Below the pieces are notes generated by a model. It made no database searches and was not told the origin of the DNA. It was given only the letters and a program-made list of their open reading frames with translations. Of a DNA stretch of 64,000 nucleotides, positions 1 to 13,300 are shown piece by piece. A program made the translations under genes and the position numbers. Source of the DNA: Phylloscopus collybita (taxonomy: Eukaryota; Chordata; Aves; Passeriformes; Phylloscopidae); assembly GCA_027886175.1 (NCBI GenBank), contig JAJNNQ010000130.1:16571501-16635500 (forward strand). The letters run 5' to 3'. How positions within the stretch are numbered: the stretch's first letter is position 1; each line of letters opens with the position of its first letter.

Positions 1-976
1 GATAGAGTCTACCACCAGATGAAAGTTTGTCTGCCCTTGTAATGCCAAAGGCCTCCTACAAACTGACATCAGGATTCTGGAAAGGAGGCTTTGGTTTCCC
101 ATGGAAAAGGGGCTCCCTTGTTGTTTAATGCTGTCTCCTTGCCACTGGGCTTATGACTACTGAAATTACATACAAATGAGGATATCTCCCTAACAAAATT
201 TCCCACCAGATGGAAGTTTGTCTGCCCTTTTAATGCCAAAGGCCTACTAAAAACTGACATCAGGAGCCTGGTTGGAGACTTTGTTTTCCCATGGAAAAGG
301 GCCACCGTTCCTCTCTAATGCTGTCTGCCCGCCACTGGGCTTCTACCTGATGAAATTCCATAAAAATGAGGATATCTCAACGATGCAATCAACCACCAGA
401 CAGAAGTTTGTCTGCCCTTGTAGTGCCAAAGGCCTCCTAGAAACGGACATCAGGAACGAGGGGTGGAGACTTTGGTTTTCCATCAAATGGGCCATTTTTC
501 TTGTCTAATGCTGTCTGCCTGCCACGGGGTTTCTTCCTACTAAAATTCCACTAAAACTCCATAAAAATGAGGATATCTCCCAGGTGCAATCTACAACCAG
601 ATGGAAGTTTCTCTGCCCTTATATTGGAAAACGTCTCCTACAAAGTGACATCAGCAACATGGGGTGGAGATTTTGGTTTCCCATGGAAAAGGGCCACTGT
701 TCGTGTGTAATGCTGTCTGCCAGATACTGGGCTTATGCCTACTAAAATTCCACTAAAATTCCATACAAATGAGGATACCTCCCAGGTGCAATCTACCACC
801 AGATGGAAGTTTGTCTGCCCTTGTAGTGTTAAAGGCTTCCTACAAATGAACATCAGGAACCTGGGGCGTAGACTTTGGTTTCCCATGGAAAAGGGCCACC
901 GTTCGTGTCTAATGCTGTCTGCCTGGCACCGTGGTTATGACTCCTGCAGTTCCATACAAATGCTGATAAGTCCCAG
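1..976 (+). repeat. HOR copy 0, 3' tail only
   Basis: This segment is nearly identical to 3515-4490 (offset 3514) with only scattered substitutions, for example one near 627 versus 4130. It is therefore the tail of a preceding higher-order repeat. It passes directly into the HOR start at 977, whereas the matching tail of copy 1 continues for another ~582 bp (about three monomers) before the next start at 5073. Copy 0 therefore lost, or copy 1 gained, about three monomers. Confidence 0.85.
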
Positions 977-1155
977 GTGCAATCTACCGCCAGGTGGAAG
1001 TTTGTCAGCCCTTGCAGTGCCAAAAGCCTCCTAAAAACTGACATCAGGAACATAGGATGGATAATTTGTTTTTCCATGGAAAGGGGCCACTGTTCGTGTC
1101 TAATGCTGTCTGCCTGCCAGTGGGCAGAAGCCTACCAAAATTCCCTACAAATGAG

Positions 1156-1346
1156 GATATCTCCCAAATGCAATTTCCCACCAGATGGAAGTTTGTCTGC
1201 CCTTTTTATGCCAAAGGCCTCCTACAAACTGACATCAGGAGCCTGGGTTGGAGACTTTGTTTTCCCATGGAAAAGGGCCACCGTTCGTGTCTAATGCTGT
1301 CTGCCTGCCACTGGGCTTTTACATGCTGAAATTCCATACAAATGAG
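1156..1346 (+). repeat. Example of short (191-bp) monomer
   Basis: This is one representative monomer of the short class, counted from GATATCTCCC to the base before the next copy. It has a single AAATTCC tail motif before the ACAAATGAG sequence that closes the monomer. Short and long classes are interspersed rather than strictly alternating: three successive spacings of about 191 bp occur between 965 and 1539. Confidence 0.85.
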
Positions 1347-1538
1347 GATATCTCCCCGATGCAATCAGCCACCAGACAGAAGTTTGTTTGCCCTTGTACT
1401 GCCAAAGGCCTCCTAAAACCTGACATCAGGAACGTGGCTTGGAGACTTTGGCTGCCCATGGGAAAAGGGCCACCGTTCATGTCTAATGCTGTCTGCCTGC
1501 CACTGGGCTTCTACCTGCTGAAGTTCCATACAAATGAG

Positions 1539-1740
1539 GATATCTCCCCGATGCAATCAACCACCAGACGGAAGTTTGTCTACCTTTGTAATGTCAAAGG
1601 CCTCCTAGAAACGGACATCAGGAACGTGGGGTGGAGACTTTGGTTTCCCAAGGAAATGGACCACAGTTCGTGTCTAATGCTGTCTGCGAGACACTGGGCT
1701 TATGCCGACTAAAATTCCACTAAAATTCTATACAAATGAG
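1539..1740 (+). repeat. Example of long (202-bp) monomer
   Basis: This is one representative monomer of the long class. It is about 11 bp longer because the tail motif ACTAAAATTCC is present twice in tandem (near 1708-1730). The same duplicated tail accounts for the other 201-202-bp spacings checked near the left end, so the two classes probably arose from one slippage or duplication event followed by spread. Confidence 0.85.
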
Positions 1741-2774
1741 GATGTCTCCCAGGTGCAATCTACCACCAGATGGAAGTTTGTCTGCCCCTGTAGAGCCAAA
1801 GGCTTCCTACAAATTGACATCAAGAACCTGAGGCGGAGACTTTGGTTTCCCATGGAAAAGGGCCACCGTTCGCGTCTAATACTGTCTGCCTGCCACTGGG
1901 CTTATGGCTATTAAAGTTACATACAAATGAGGATATCTCCTGAATGCAATATGCCACCAATTGGAACTTTGTCTCCTCCTGTAGTGCCAGAGGCCTCCTA
2001 GAAAATGACATGAGGAACCTGGGGTGGAGACTTTGGTTTCCCATGGAAATGAGCCACTATTCATGTCTAATTCTGTCTACCTGCAGCTGGGATTCTGTCT
2101 ACTAATATTCCACTAAAATTCCATACAAATGAGTATATCTCCCAGGTGCAATCTAACACCTGATGGAAGATTCTCTGCCCTTGTGTTTCCAAAGGCCTCC
2201 TACAAACTGCCATCAGGAACCTGGGGTGGAGACTTTGGTTTCCCATGGAAATGGGCCACTATTCATGTCTAATTCTGTCTGCCTGCCGCTGGGATTCTGC
2301 CTACTAAAATTCCACTAAAATTCCATACAAATGCGAATATCTCCCAGGTGCAAACTAACACCAGATGCAAGTTTCTCTGCCCTTATGTTTCCAAAGGCCT
2401 CCTACAAACTGCCATCAGAAACCTAGGGTGGAGACTTTGGTTTCCCATGGAAAAGGACCACCGTTCCTGTCTAATGCTGTCTGCCTGGCACTGTGGTTAT
2501 GACTGCTGAAGTTCCATACAAATGAGGATATCTCCCAGATGCAATATGCCACCAGATGGAAGTTTGTCTGCTCTTGCAGTGCCAAAGGCCTCCTTTATAC
2601 TGACATTCGGAACCTGGCGTGGAGACTTTGGTTTCCTATGGAAAAGGCCCACCGTTCATGTTTAATGCTCTCTGTCTGCAACTGGGCTTCTGAGTACTAA
2701 AATAGCACTAAAATTCCATACAAATAAGGACATCTACGAGGTGCGATCCACCACTAGATGGAGGTTTGTCTGCC

Positions 2775-2801
2775 CTTGTAGTGCCAAAGGCCTCCTACAA
2801 A
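2775..2801 (+). other. Dyad symmetry inside the 191-bp monomer (example)
   Basis: TTGTAG (2776-2781) is the reverse complement of CTACAA (2795-2800). Between them GCC (2783-2785) pairs with GGC (2789-2791) around an AAA loop. The same arrangement recurs in many but not all monomers; in others the right arm reads CTAAAA or the left arm is changed. Short dyads of this kind are common in centromeric satellites. No function is shown here. Confidence 0.6.
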
Positions 2802-5072
2802 CTGACATCAGGAGCCTGGGTTGGAGACTTTGTTTTCCCATGGAAAAGGGCCACCGTTCGTGTCTAATGCTGTCTGCCTGCCACTGGGCTTCTATCTGCT
2901 GAAATTCCATACAAATGTGGATATCTTCCCGATGCAATCAACCACCAGACGGAAGTTTTTCTGCCCTTGTACTGTCAATGGCCTACTAAAACCTGACATC
3001 GGGAACGTGGTGTGGAGACTTTGGTTTCCCTAGGAAAAGGACCACCGTTCCTGTCTAATGCTGTCTGCCTGGCACTGTGGTTATGACTGCTGAAGGTCCA
3101 TACAAATGAGGATATCTCCCAGGAGCAATCTACCACCAGGTGGAAGTTTGTCTACCCTTGTACTGCCGAAGGCCTCCTAGTAACGGACATCAGGAACGTG
3201 GGGTGGAGACTTTGGTTTCCCATAAAAATGGGCCACCGTTCGTGTCTAAAGCTTTCTGCCTGCCACTGGGGATCTTCGTAATAAAATTCCAATAAAATTC
3301 CATAGAAATGAGGATATCTCCCAGGTGCAATCTACCACCAGATGGAAGTTTTTCTGCCCTTGTAGTTCCAAACGCCTTCTACAAATTGACATCAGGAACG
3401 TGGGGTGGAGACTTTGTTTTCCCATGGAAATGGGCCACCGTTTGTGTCTAATGCTATGTGACTGCCACTGGGATTATGCCTAGTAAAATCCCGTACAAAT
3501 GAGGATATCTCCCAGATAGAGTCTACCACCAGATGAAAGTTTGTCTGCCCTTGTAATGCCAAAGGCCTCCTACAAACTGACATCAGGATTCTGGAAAGGA
3601 GGCTTTGGTTTCCCATGGAAAAGGGGCTCCCTTGTTGTTTAATGCTGTCTCCTTGCCACTGGGCTTATGACTACTGAAATTACATACAAATGAGGATATC
3701 TCCCTAACAAAATTTCCCACCAGATGGAAGTTTGTCTGCCCTTTTAATGCCAAAGGCCTACTAAAAACTGACATCAGGAGCCTGGTTGGAGACTTTGTTT
3801 TCCCATGGAAAAGGGCCACCGTTCCTCTCTAATGCTGTCTGCCCGCCACTGGGCTTCTACCTGATGAAATTCCATAAAAATGAGGATATCTCAACGATGC
3901 AATCAACCACCAGACAGAAGTTTGTCTGCCCTTGTAGTGCCAAAGGCCTCCTAGAAACGGACATCAGGAACGAGGGGTGGAGACTTTGGTTTTCCATCAA
4001 ATGGGCCATTTTTCTTGTCTAATGCTGTCTGCCTGCCACGGGGTTTCTTCCTACTAAAATTCCACTAAAACTCCATAAAAATGAGGATATCTCCCAGGTG
4101 CAATCTACAACCAGATGGAAGTTTCTCTGTCCTTATATTGGAAAACGTCTCCTACAAAGTGACATCAGCAACATGGGGTGGAGATTTTGGTTTCCCATGG
4201 AAAAGGGCCACTGTTCGTGTGTAATGCTGTCTGCCAGATACTGGGCTTATGCCTACTAAAATTCCACTAAAATTCCATACAAATGAGGATACCTCCCAGG
4301 TGCAATCTACCACCAGATGGAAGTTTGTCTGCCCTTGTAGTGTTAAAGGCTTCCTACAAATGAACATCAGGAACCTGGGGCGTAGACTTTGGTTTCCCAT
4401 GGAAAAGGGCCACCGTTCGTGTCTAATGCTGTCTGCCTGGCACCGTGGTTATGACTCCTGCAGTTCCATACAAATGCTGATAAGTCCCAGGTGCAATCTA
4501 CCACCAGGTGGAAGTTTGTCTGCCCTTGAAGTGCCAAAGGCCTCCTAAAAATTGACATCAGGAACGTGCTGTGGAGACTTTGTTTTCCCATGGAAATGGG
4601 CCACCCTTTTTGTCTAATGCTATGTGCCTGCCACTGGGCGTATGCCTAGTAAAATTCCATAAAAATGAGGATATCTCCCAGATGGAGTCTACCACCAGTT
4701 GAAAGTTTGTCTGCCCTTGTAATGCAATGGCCTCCTACAAACTGACATCAGGAACCTGGAGAGGACGCTTTGGTTTCCCATGGAAAAGGGCCACCCTTGG
4801 TGTTTAATGCTGTCTCCTTGCCACTGACTTATGACTACTGAAATTACATACAAATGAGGATATCTCCCAGACGCAATATGCCACCAGATGGAAATTTGTC
4901 TGCTCTTGCAGTGCCAAAGGCCTCCTTCAAACTGACATTCGGAACCTCACCTGGAGACTTTGGTTTCCTATAGAAAAGGCCCACCATTCATGTTTAATGC
5001 TGTCTGTCTGCCATTGGGCTTCTGAGTACTAAAATACCACTAAAATTCCATAAAAATGAGGATATCTCCCAG

Positions 5073-8000
5073 GTGCAATCTACCACCAGGTGGAAGTTTG
5101 TCAGCCCTTGCAGTGCCAAAAGCCTCCTAAAAACTGACATCAGGAACATAGGATGGATAATTTGTTTTTCCATGGAAAGGGGCCACTGTTCGTGTCTAAT
5201 GCTGTCTGCCTGCCAGTGGGCAGAAGCCTACCAAAATTCCCTACACATGAGGATATCTCCCAAATGCAATTTCCCACCAGATGGAAGTTTGTCTGCCCTT
5301 TTTATGCCAAAGGCCTCCTACAAACTGACATCAGGAGCCTGGGTTGGAGACTTTGTTTTCCCATGGAAAAGGGCCACCGTTCGTGTCTAATGCTGTCTGC
5401 CTGCCACTGGGCTTTTACATGCTGAAATTCCATACAAATGAGGATATCTCCCCGATGCAATCAGCCACCAGACGGAAGTTTGTTTGCCCTTGTACTGCCA
5501 AAGGCCTCCTAAAACCTGACATCAGGAACGTGGCTTGGAGACTTTGGCTGCCCATGGGAAAAGGGCCACCGTTCATGTCTAATGCTGTCTGCCTGCCACT
5601 GGGCTTCTACCTGCTGAAGTTCCATACAAATGAGGATATCTCCCCGATGCAATCAACCACCAGACGGAAGTTTGTCTACCTTTGTAATGTCAAAGGCCTC
5701 CTAGAAACGGACATCAGGAACGTGGGGTGGAGACTTTGGTTTCCCATAGAAATGGGCCATTGTTCGTGTCTAATGCTGTCTGCCTGCCACTGTGCTTCTT
5801 CCTACTAAAATTCCACTAAAACTCCATAGAAATGAGCATATCTCCCAGGTGCAATCTACAACCAGATGGAAGTTTCTCTGCCCTTATATTGGAAAACGCC
5901 TCCTACAAAGTGACAGAAGCAACGTGGGGTGGAGACTTCGGTTTCCCATGGAAAAGGACCACCGTTTGTGTCTAATGCTGTCTGCCTGCCACTGGGGTTA
6001 TGCCTGCTGAAATTCCTCACAAATGAGGATATCTCCCGCACGGAATCTACCACCAGTTGGAAGTTTATCTGCCCTTGTAGTGCCAAAGGCCTCCTACAAA
6101 CTGACATCAGGCACGTGAGATGGAGACTTTGGTTTCCCAAGGAAATGGACCACAGTTCGTGTCTAATGCTGTCTGCGAGACACTGGGCTTATGCCGACTA
6201 AAATTCCACTAAAATTCTATACAAATGAGGATGTCTCCCAGGTGCAATCTACCACCAGATGGAAGTTTGTCTGCCCCTGTAGAGCCAAAGGCTTCCTACA
6301 AATTGACATCAAGAACCTGAGGCGGAGACTTTGGTTTCCCATGGAAAAGGGCCACCGTTCGCGTCTAATACTGTCTGCCTGCCACTGGGCTTATGGCTAT
6401 TAAAGTTACATACAAATGAGGATATCTCCTGAATGCAATATGCCACCAATTGGAACTTTGTCTCCTCCTGTAGTGCCAGAGGCCTCGTAGAAAATGACAT
6501 GAGGAACCTGGGGTGGAGACTTTGGTTTCCCATGGAAATGAGCCACTATTCATGTCTAATTCTGTCTACCTGCAGCTGGGATTCTGTCTACTAATATTCC
6601 ACTAAAATTCCATACAAATGAGTATATCTCCCAGGTGCAATCTAACACCAGATGGAAGATTCTCTGCCCTTGTGTTTCCAAAGGCCTCCTACAAACTGCC
6701 ATCAGGAACCTGGGGTGGAGACTTTGCTTTCCCATGGAAAAGGACCACCGTTCCTGTCTAATGCTGTCTGCCTGGCACTGTGGTGATGACTGCTGAAGTT
6801 CCATACAAATGAGGATATCTCCCAGGTGTAATCTACCACTGGGTGGAAGTTTTTCTGCCCCCGTAGTGCCAAAGGCCTCCTAAAAACTGACATCCCGAAC
6901 GGGGGGTGGAGACTTTTGTTTCCCAAAGAAATGCCCACCGTTCGTGTCTAATGCTGTCTGGCAGCCACTGGCCTTATGCCTACTAAAATTCCACTAAAAT
7001 TCTATAGAAATGAGGTTATCTCCCAGGGTCAATCTACCACCAGATGGAAGTTTGCCTGCCCTTGTATTTCCAAAGGCCTCCTACAAACTGACATCAGGAA
7101 CGTGAGGTGGAGACTTTGGTTTCCCATGGAAAAGGTCCATTGTTCGTGTCTAATGCTGTCTGCCTGCCACTGGGCTTCTGCCATCTGAAATTCCATACAA
7201 ATGAGGATATCTCCTCAATGCAATCAACCACCAGACGGAACTTTGTCTGCCCTTGTAGTGCCAAAGGCCTCCTACAAACTGACATCAGGAACCTGGAGTG
7301 GAGACTTTGGTTTCCCATGGAAATGGGACAGCGTTCGTGTCTAATGATGTTTGCCTGCCACAAGGCTTCTGCCTATTAAAATTCCAAGAAAATTCTATAC
7401 CATTGAATATGTCTCTCACGTGCAATCTACCACCAAATGAAAGTTTGTCTCCCCCTGTAGAGCAAAAGGCTTCCTACAAATTGACATCAAGAAGCTGGGG
7501 TGGAGACTTTGGTTTCCCATGGCAAAGGGCCACGGTTCCTGTCTAATGCTGTCTGCCTGCCACTGGGCTTATGCCTACTAAAATTACATACAAATGAGGA
7601 TATCTCCCAGATGCAATATGCCACCAGTTGGAAGTTTGTCTCGTCTTGTAGTGCCAGAGGCCTCCTAGAAAATGACATCAGGAACCTGGGGTGGAGACTT
7701 TGGTTTCCCATGGAAATGGGCCACTATTCATGTCTAATTCTGTCTGCCTGCTGCTGGGATTCTGCCTACTAAAATTCCACTAAAATTCCATACAAATGCG
7801 AATATCTCCCAGGTGCAAACTAACACCAGATGCAAGTTTCTCTGCCCTTATGTTTCCAAAGGCCTCCTACAAACTGCCATCAGAAACCTAGGGTGGAGAC
7901 TTTGGTTTCCCATGGAAAAGGACCACCGTTCCTGTCTAATGCTGTCTGCCTGGCACTGTGGTTATGACTGCTGAAGTTCCATACAAATGAGGATATCTCC

Positions 8001-10347
8001 CAGATGCAATATGCCACCAGATGGAAGTTTGTCTGCTCTTGCAGTGCCAAAGGCCTCCTTTATACTGACATTCGGAACCTGGCGTGGAGACTTTGGTTTC
8101 CTATGGAAAAGGCCCACCGTTCATGTTTAATGCTCTCTGTCTGCAACTGGGCTTCTGAGTACTAAAATACCACTAAAATTCCATACAAATAAGGACATCT
8201 ACGAGGTGCGATCCACCACTAGATGGAGGTTTGTCTGCCCTTGTAGTGCCAAAGGCCTCCTACAAACTGACATCAGGAGCCTGGGTTGGAGACTTTGTTT
8301 TCCCATGGAAAAGGGCCACCGTTCGTGTCTAATGCTGTCTGCCTGCCACTGGGCTTCTATCTGCTGAAATTCCATACAAATGTGGATATCTTCCCGATGC
8401 AATCAACCACCAGACGGAAGTTTTTCTGCCCTTGTACTGTCAATGGCCTACTAAAACCTTACATCGGGAACGTGGTGTGGAGACTTTGGTTTCCCTAGGA
8501 AAAGGACCACCGTTCCTGTCTAATGCTGTCTGCCTGGCACTTTGGTTATGACTGCTGAAGGTCCATACAAATGAGGATATCTCCCAGGAGCAATCTACCA
8601 CCAGGTGGAAGTTTGTCTACCCTTGTACTGCCGAAGGCCTCCTAGTAACGGACATCAGGAACGTGGGGTGGAGACTTTGGTTTCCCATAAAAATGGGCCA
8701 CCGTTCGTGTCTAAAGCTTTCTGCCTGCCACTGGGGATCTTCGTAATAAAATTCCAATAAAATTCCAGAGAAATGAGGATATCTCCCAGGTGCAATCTAC
8801 CACCAGATGGAAGTTTTTCTGCCCTTGTAGTTCCAAACGCCTTCTACAAATTGACATCAGGAACGTGGGGTGGAGACTTTGTTTTCCCATGGAAATGGGC
8901 CACCGTTTGTGTCTAATGCTATGTGACTGCCACTGGGATTATGCCTAATAAAATCCCGTACAAATGAGGATATCTCCCAGATAGAGTCTACCACCAGATG
9001 AAAGTTTGTCTGCCCTTGTAATGCCAAAGGCCTCCTACAAACTGACATCAGGATTCTGGAAAGGAGGCTTTGGTTTCCCATGGAAAAGGGGCTCCCTTGG
9101 TGTTTAATGCTGTCTCCTTGCCACTGGGCTTATGACTACTGAAATTACATACAAATGAGGATATCTCCCTAACAAAATTTCCCACCAGATGGAAGTTTGT
9201 CTGCCCTTTTAATGCCAAAGGCCTACTAAAAACTGACATCAGGAGCCTGGTTGGAGACTTTGTTTTCCCATGGAAAAGGGTCACCGTTCCTCTCTAATGC
9301 TGTCTGCCCGCCACTGGGCTTCTACCTGATGAAATTCCATAAAAATGAGGATATCTCAACGATGCAATCAACCACCAGACAGAAGTTTGTCTGCCCTTGT
9401 AGTGCCAAAGGCCTCCTAGAAACGGACATCAGGAACGAGGGGTGGAGACTTTGGTTTTCCATCAAATGGGCCATTTTTCCTGTCTAATGCTGTCTGCCTG
9501 CCACGGGGTTTCTTCCTACTAAAATTCCACTAAAACTCCATAAAAATGAGGATATCTCCCAGGTGCAATCTACAACCAGATGGAAGTTTCTCTGCCCTTA
9601 TATTGGAAAACGTCTCCTAAAAAGTGACATCAGCAACGTGGGGTGGAGATTTTGGTTTCCCATGGAAAAGGGCCACTGTTCGTGTGTAATGCTGTCTGCC
9701 AGATACTGGGCTTATGCCTACTAAAATTCCACTAAAATTCCATACAAATGAGGATACCTCCCAGGTGCAATCTACCACCAGATGGAAGTTTGTCTGCCCT
9801 TGTAGCGTTAAAGGCTTCCTACAAATTAACATCAGGAACCTGGGGCGTAGACTTTGGTTTCCCATGGAAAAGGGCCACCGTTCGTGTCTAATGCTATGTG
9901 ACTGCCACTGGGATTATGCCTAGTAAAATCCCGTAAAAATGAGGATATCTCCCAGATAGAGTCTACCACCAGATGAAAGTTTGTCTGCCCTTGTAATGCC
10001 AAAGGCCTCCTACAAACTGACATCAGGATTCTGGAAAGGACGCTTTGGTTTCCCATGGAAAAGGGCCACCCTTGGTGTTTAATGCTGTCTCCTTGCCACT
10101 GACTTATGACTACTGAAATTACATACAAATGAGGATATCTCCCAGACGCAATATGCCACCAGATGGAAATTTGTCTGCTCTTGCATTGCCAAAGGCCTCC
10201 TTCAAACTGACATTCGGAACCTCACCTGGAGACTTTGGTTTCCTATAAAAAAGGCCCACCATTCATGTTTAATGCTGTCTGTCTGCCATTGGGCTTCTGA
10301 GTACTAAAATACCACTAAAATTCCATAAAAATGAGGATATCTCCCAG
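5073..10347 (+). repeat. HOR copy 2 (5275 bp)
   Basis: This copy aligns with copy 1 at stepped offsets (4096, 4489, 5465) and with copy 3 at stepped offsets (5275, 5870, 6072-6073, 6452). Near 9886-10030 it carries a patch resembling 3440-3590 and 8910-9060 instead of the sequence expected from copy 1, so this end is a recombinant mosaic. The long identical stretches (for example 7705-9885 with 2240-4420) imply recent amplification. Confidence 0.85.
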
Positions 10348-13300
10348 GTGCAATCTACCACCAGGTGGAAGTTTGTCAGCCCTTGCAGTGCCAAAAGCCT
10401 CCTAAAAACTGACATCAGGAACATAGGATGGATAATTTGTTTTTCCATGGAAAGGGGCCACTGTTCGTGTCTAATGCACTCTGCCTGCCAGTGGGCAGAA
10501 GCCTACCAAAATTCCCTACAAATGAGGATATCTCCCAAATGCAATTTCCCACCAGATGGAAGTTTGTCTGCCCTTTTTATGCCAAAGGCCTCCTACAAAC
10601 TGACATCAGGAGCCTGGGTTGGAGACTTTGTTTTCCCATGGAAAAGGGCCACCGTTCGTGTCTAATGCTGTCTGCCTGCCACTGGGCTTTTACCTGCTGA
10701 AATTCCATACAAATGAGGATATCTTCCCGATGCAATCAGCCACCAGACGGAAGTTTGTTTGCCCTTGTACTGCCAAAGGCCTCCTAAAACCTGACATCAG
10801 GAACGTGGCTTGGAGACTTTGGCTGCCCATGGGAAAAGGGCCACCGTTCATGTCTAATGCTGTCTGCCTGCCACTGGGCTTCTACCTGCTGAAGTTCCAT
10901 ACAAATGAGGATATCTCCCCGATGCAATCAACCACCAGACGGAAGTTTGTCTACCTTTGTAGTGTCAAAGGCCTCCTAGAAACGGACATCAGGAACGTGG
11001 GGTGGAGACTTTGGTTTCCCATAGAAATGGGCCATTGTTCGTGTCTAATGCTGTCTGCCTGCCACTGTGCTTCTTCCTACTAAAATTCCACTAAAACTCC
11101 ATAGAAATGAGCATATCTCCCAGGTGCAATCTACAACCAGATGGAAGTTTCTCTGCCCTTATATTGGAAAACGCCTCCTACAAAGTGACATCAGCAACAT
11201 GGGGTGCAGATTTTGGTTTCCCATGGAAAAGGGCCACTGTTCGTGTCTAATGCTCTCTGCCTGCCACTGGAGTTATGCCTACTTAAATTCCTCACAAATG
11301 AGGATATTTCCCAGATGGAATCTCCCACCAGTTGGAAGTTTGTTTGCCCTTCTAGTGCCAAAGGCCTCCTAAAAACTGACATCAGGAACCTGGGGTGGAG
11401 ACTTTGGTTTTTCATGGAAATGGGCCACCGTTCGTGTCTAATAATATCTGTCGGCCATTGGGCTTCTACCTACGAAAATTCCACTGAAATTCCATACAAA
11501 TGAAGACATCTCCCGGGTGCAGTCTACCGCCAGATATAAGTTTTTCTGCCCTTGTATTTCCAAAGGCCTTCTATAAACTGACATGAGGAGCCTGGAGTGG
11601 AGACTTTGGTTTCCCATGGATATGGGCCAGCGTTCGTGTGTAAAGCAGTCTGCCTGCTGCTGGATTTCTGCCTACTTTAATACCACTGAAATTCCATAAA
11701 AATGAGGATATCTCCCAGGTGCAATCTACCACCAGATGGAAGTTTTTCTGCCCTTGTACTTCCAAATGCCTCTTACAAACTAATATCAGGAACGTGGGGT
11801 AGAGACTTCGGTTTCCCATGGAAAAGGACCACCGTTTGTGTCTAATGCAGTCTTCCTGCCACTGGGGTTATGCCTGCTGAAATTCCTCACAAATGAGGAT
11901 ATCTCCCGCACGGAATCTACCACCAGTTGGAAGTTTATCTGCCCTTGTAGTTCCAAAGGCCTCCTACAAACTGACATCAGGCACGTGAGATGGAGACTTT
12001 GGTTTCCCAAGGAAATGGACCACAGTTCGTGTCTAATGCTGTCTGCGAGACACTGGGCTTATGCCGACTAAAATTCCACTAAAATTCTATACAAATGAGG
12101 ATGTCTCCCAGGTGCAATCTACCACCAGATGGAAGTTTGTCTGCCCCTGAAGAGCCAAAGGCTTCCTACAAATTGACATCAAGAACCTGAGGCGGAGACT
12201 TTGGTTTCCCATGGAAAAGGGCCACCGTTCGCGTCTAATACTGTCTGCCTGCCACTGGGCTTATGGCTATTAAAATTACATACAAATGAGGATATCTCCT
12301 AGATGCAATATGCCACCAATAGGAACTTTGTCTCCTCCTGTAGTGCCAGAGGCCTCCTAGAAAATGACATGAGGAACCTGGGGTGGAGACTTTGGTTTCC
12401 CATGGAAATGAGCCACTATTCATGTCTAATTCTGTCTACCTTCAGCTGGGATTCTGTCTACTAATATTCCACTAAAATTCCATACAAATGAGTATATCTC
12501 CCAGGTGCAATCTAACACCAGATGGAAGATTCTCTGCCCTTGTGTTTCCAAAGGCCTCCTACAAACTGCCATCAGGAACCTGGGGTGGAGACTTTGCTTT
12601 CCCATGGAAAAGGACCACCGTTCCTGTCTAATGCTGTCTGCCTGGCACTGTGGTGATGACTGCTGAAGTTCCATACAAATGAGGATATCTCCCAGGTGTA
12701 ATCTACCACTGGGTGGAAGTTTTTCTGCCCCCGTAGTGCCAAAGGCCTCCTAAAAACTGACATCCCGAACGGGGGGTGGAGACTTTTGTTTCCCAAAGAA
12801 ATGCCCACCGTTCGTGTCTAATGCTGTCTGGCAGCCACTGGCCTTATGCCTACTAAAATTCCACTAAAATTCTATAGAAATGAGGTTATCTCCCAGGGTC
12901 AATCTACCACCAGATGGAAGTTTGCCTGCCCTTGTATTTCCAAAGGCCTCCTACAAACTGACATCAGGAACGTGAGGTGGAGACTTTGGTTTCCCATGGA
13001 AAAGGTCCATTGTTCGTGTCTAATGCTGTCTGCCTGCCACTGGGCTTCTGCCATCTGAAATTCCATACAAATGAGGATATCTCCTCAATGCAATCAACCA
13101 CCAGACGGAACTTTGTCTGCCCTTGTAGTGCCAAAGGCCTCCTACAAACTGACATCAGGAACCTGGAGTGGAGACTTTGGTTTCCCATGGAAATGGGACA
13201 GCGTTCGTGTCTAATGATGTTTGCCTGCCACAAGGCTTCTGCCTATTAAAATTCCAATAAAATTCTATACCATTGAAGATGTCTCTCACGTGCAATCTAC

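Larger units (their letters stand above)
977..5072 (+). repeat. HOR copy 1 (4096 bp)
   Basis: The start is defined by a diagnostic run of monomers that recurs at 5073, 10348 and 16800. Compared with copy 2 the offset is 4096 near the start, 4489 from about 1650 to 2240, and 5465 from about 2240 to 4420. This means copy 1 lacks about 393 bp (two monomers) and then about 976 bp (five monomers) that copy 2 has, while copy 2 lacks about 190 bp near its own end. All steps are whole monomers, as expected from unequal exchange in register. Confidence 0.85.

Noticed and set aside
1248..1712. A 154-codon open frame over two and a half 191-bp monomers, with copies at 5344 and 10619
   Set aside because: It follows the HOR copies, and its translation is itself a repeat of the monomer. 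Related monomers have stops in the same frame.
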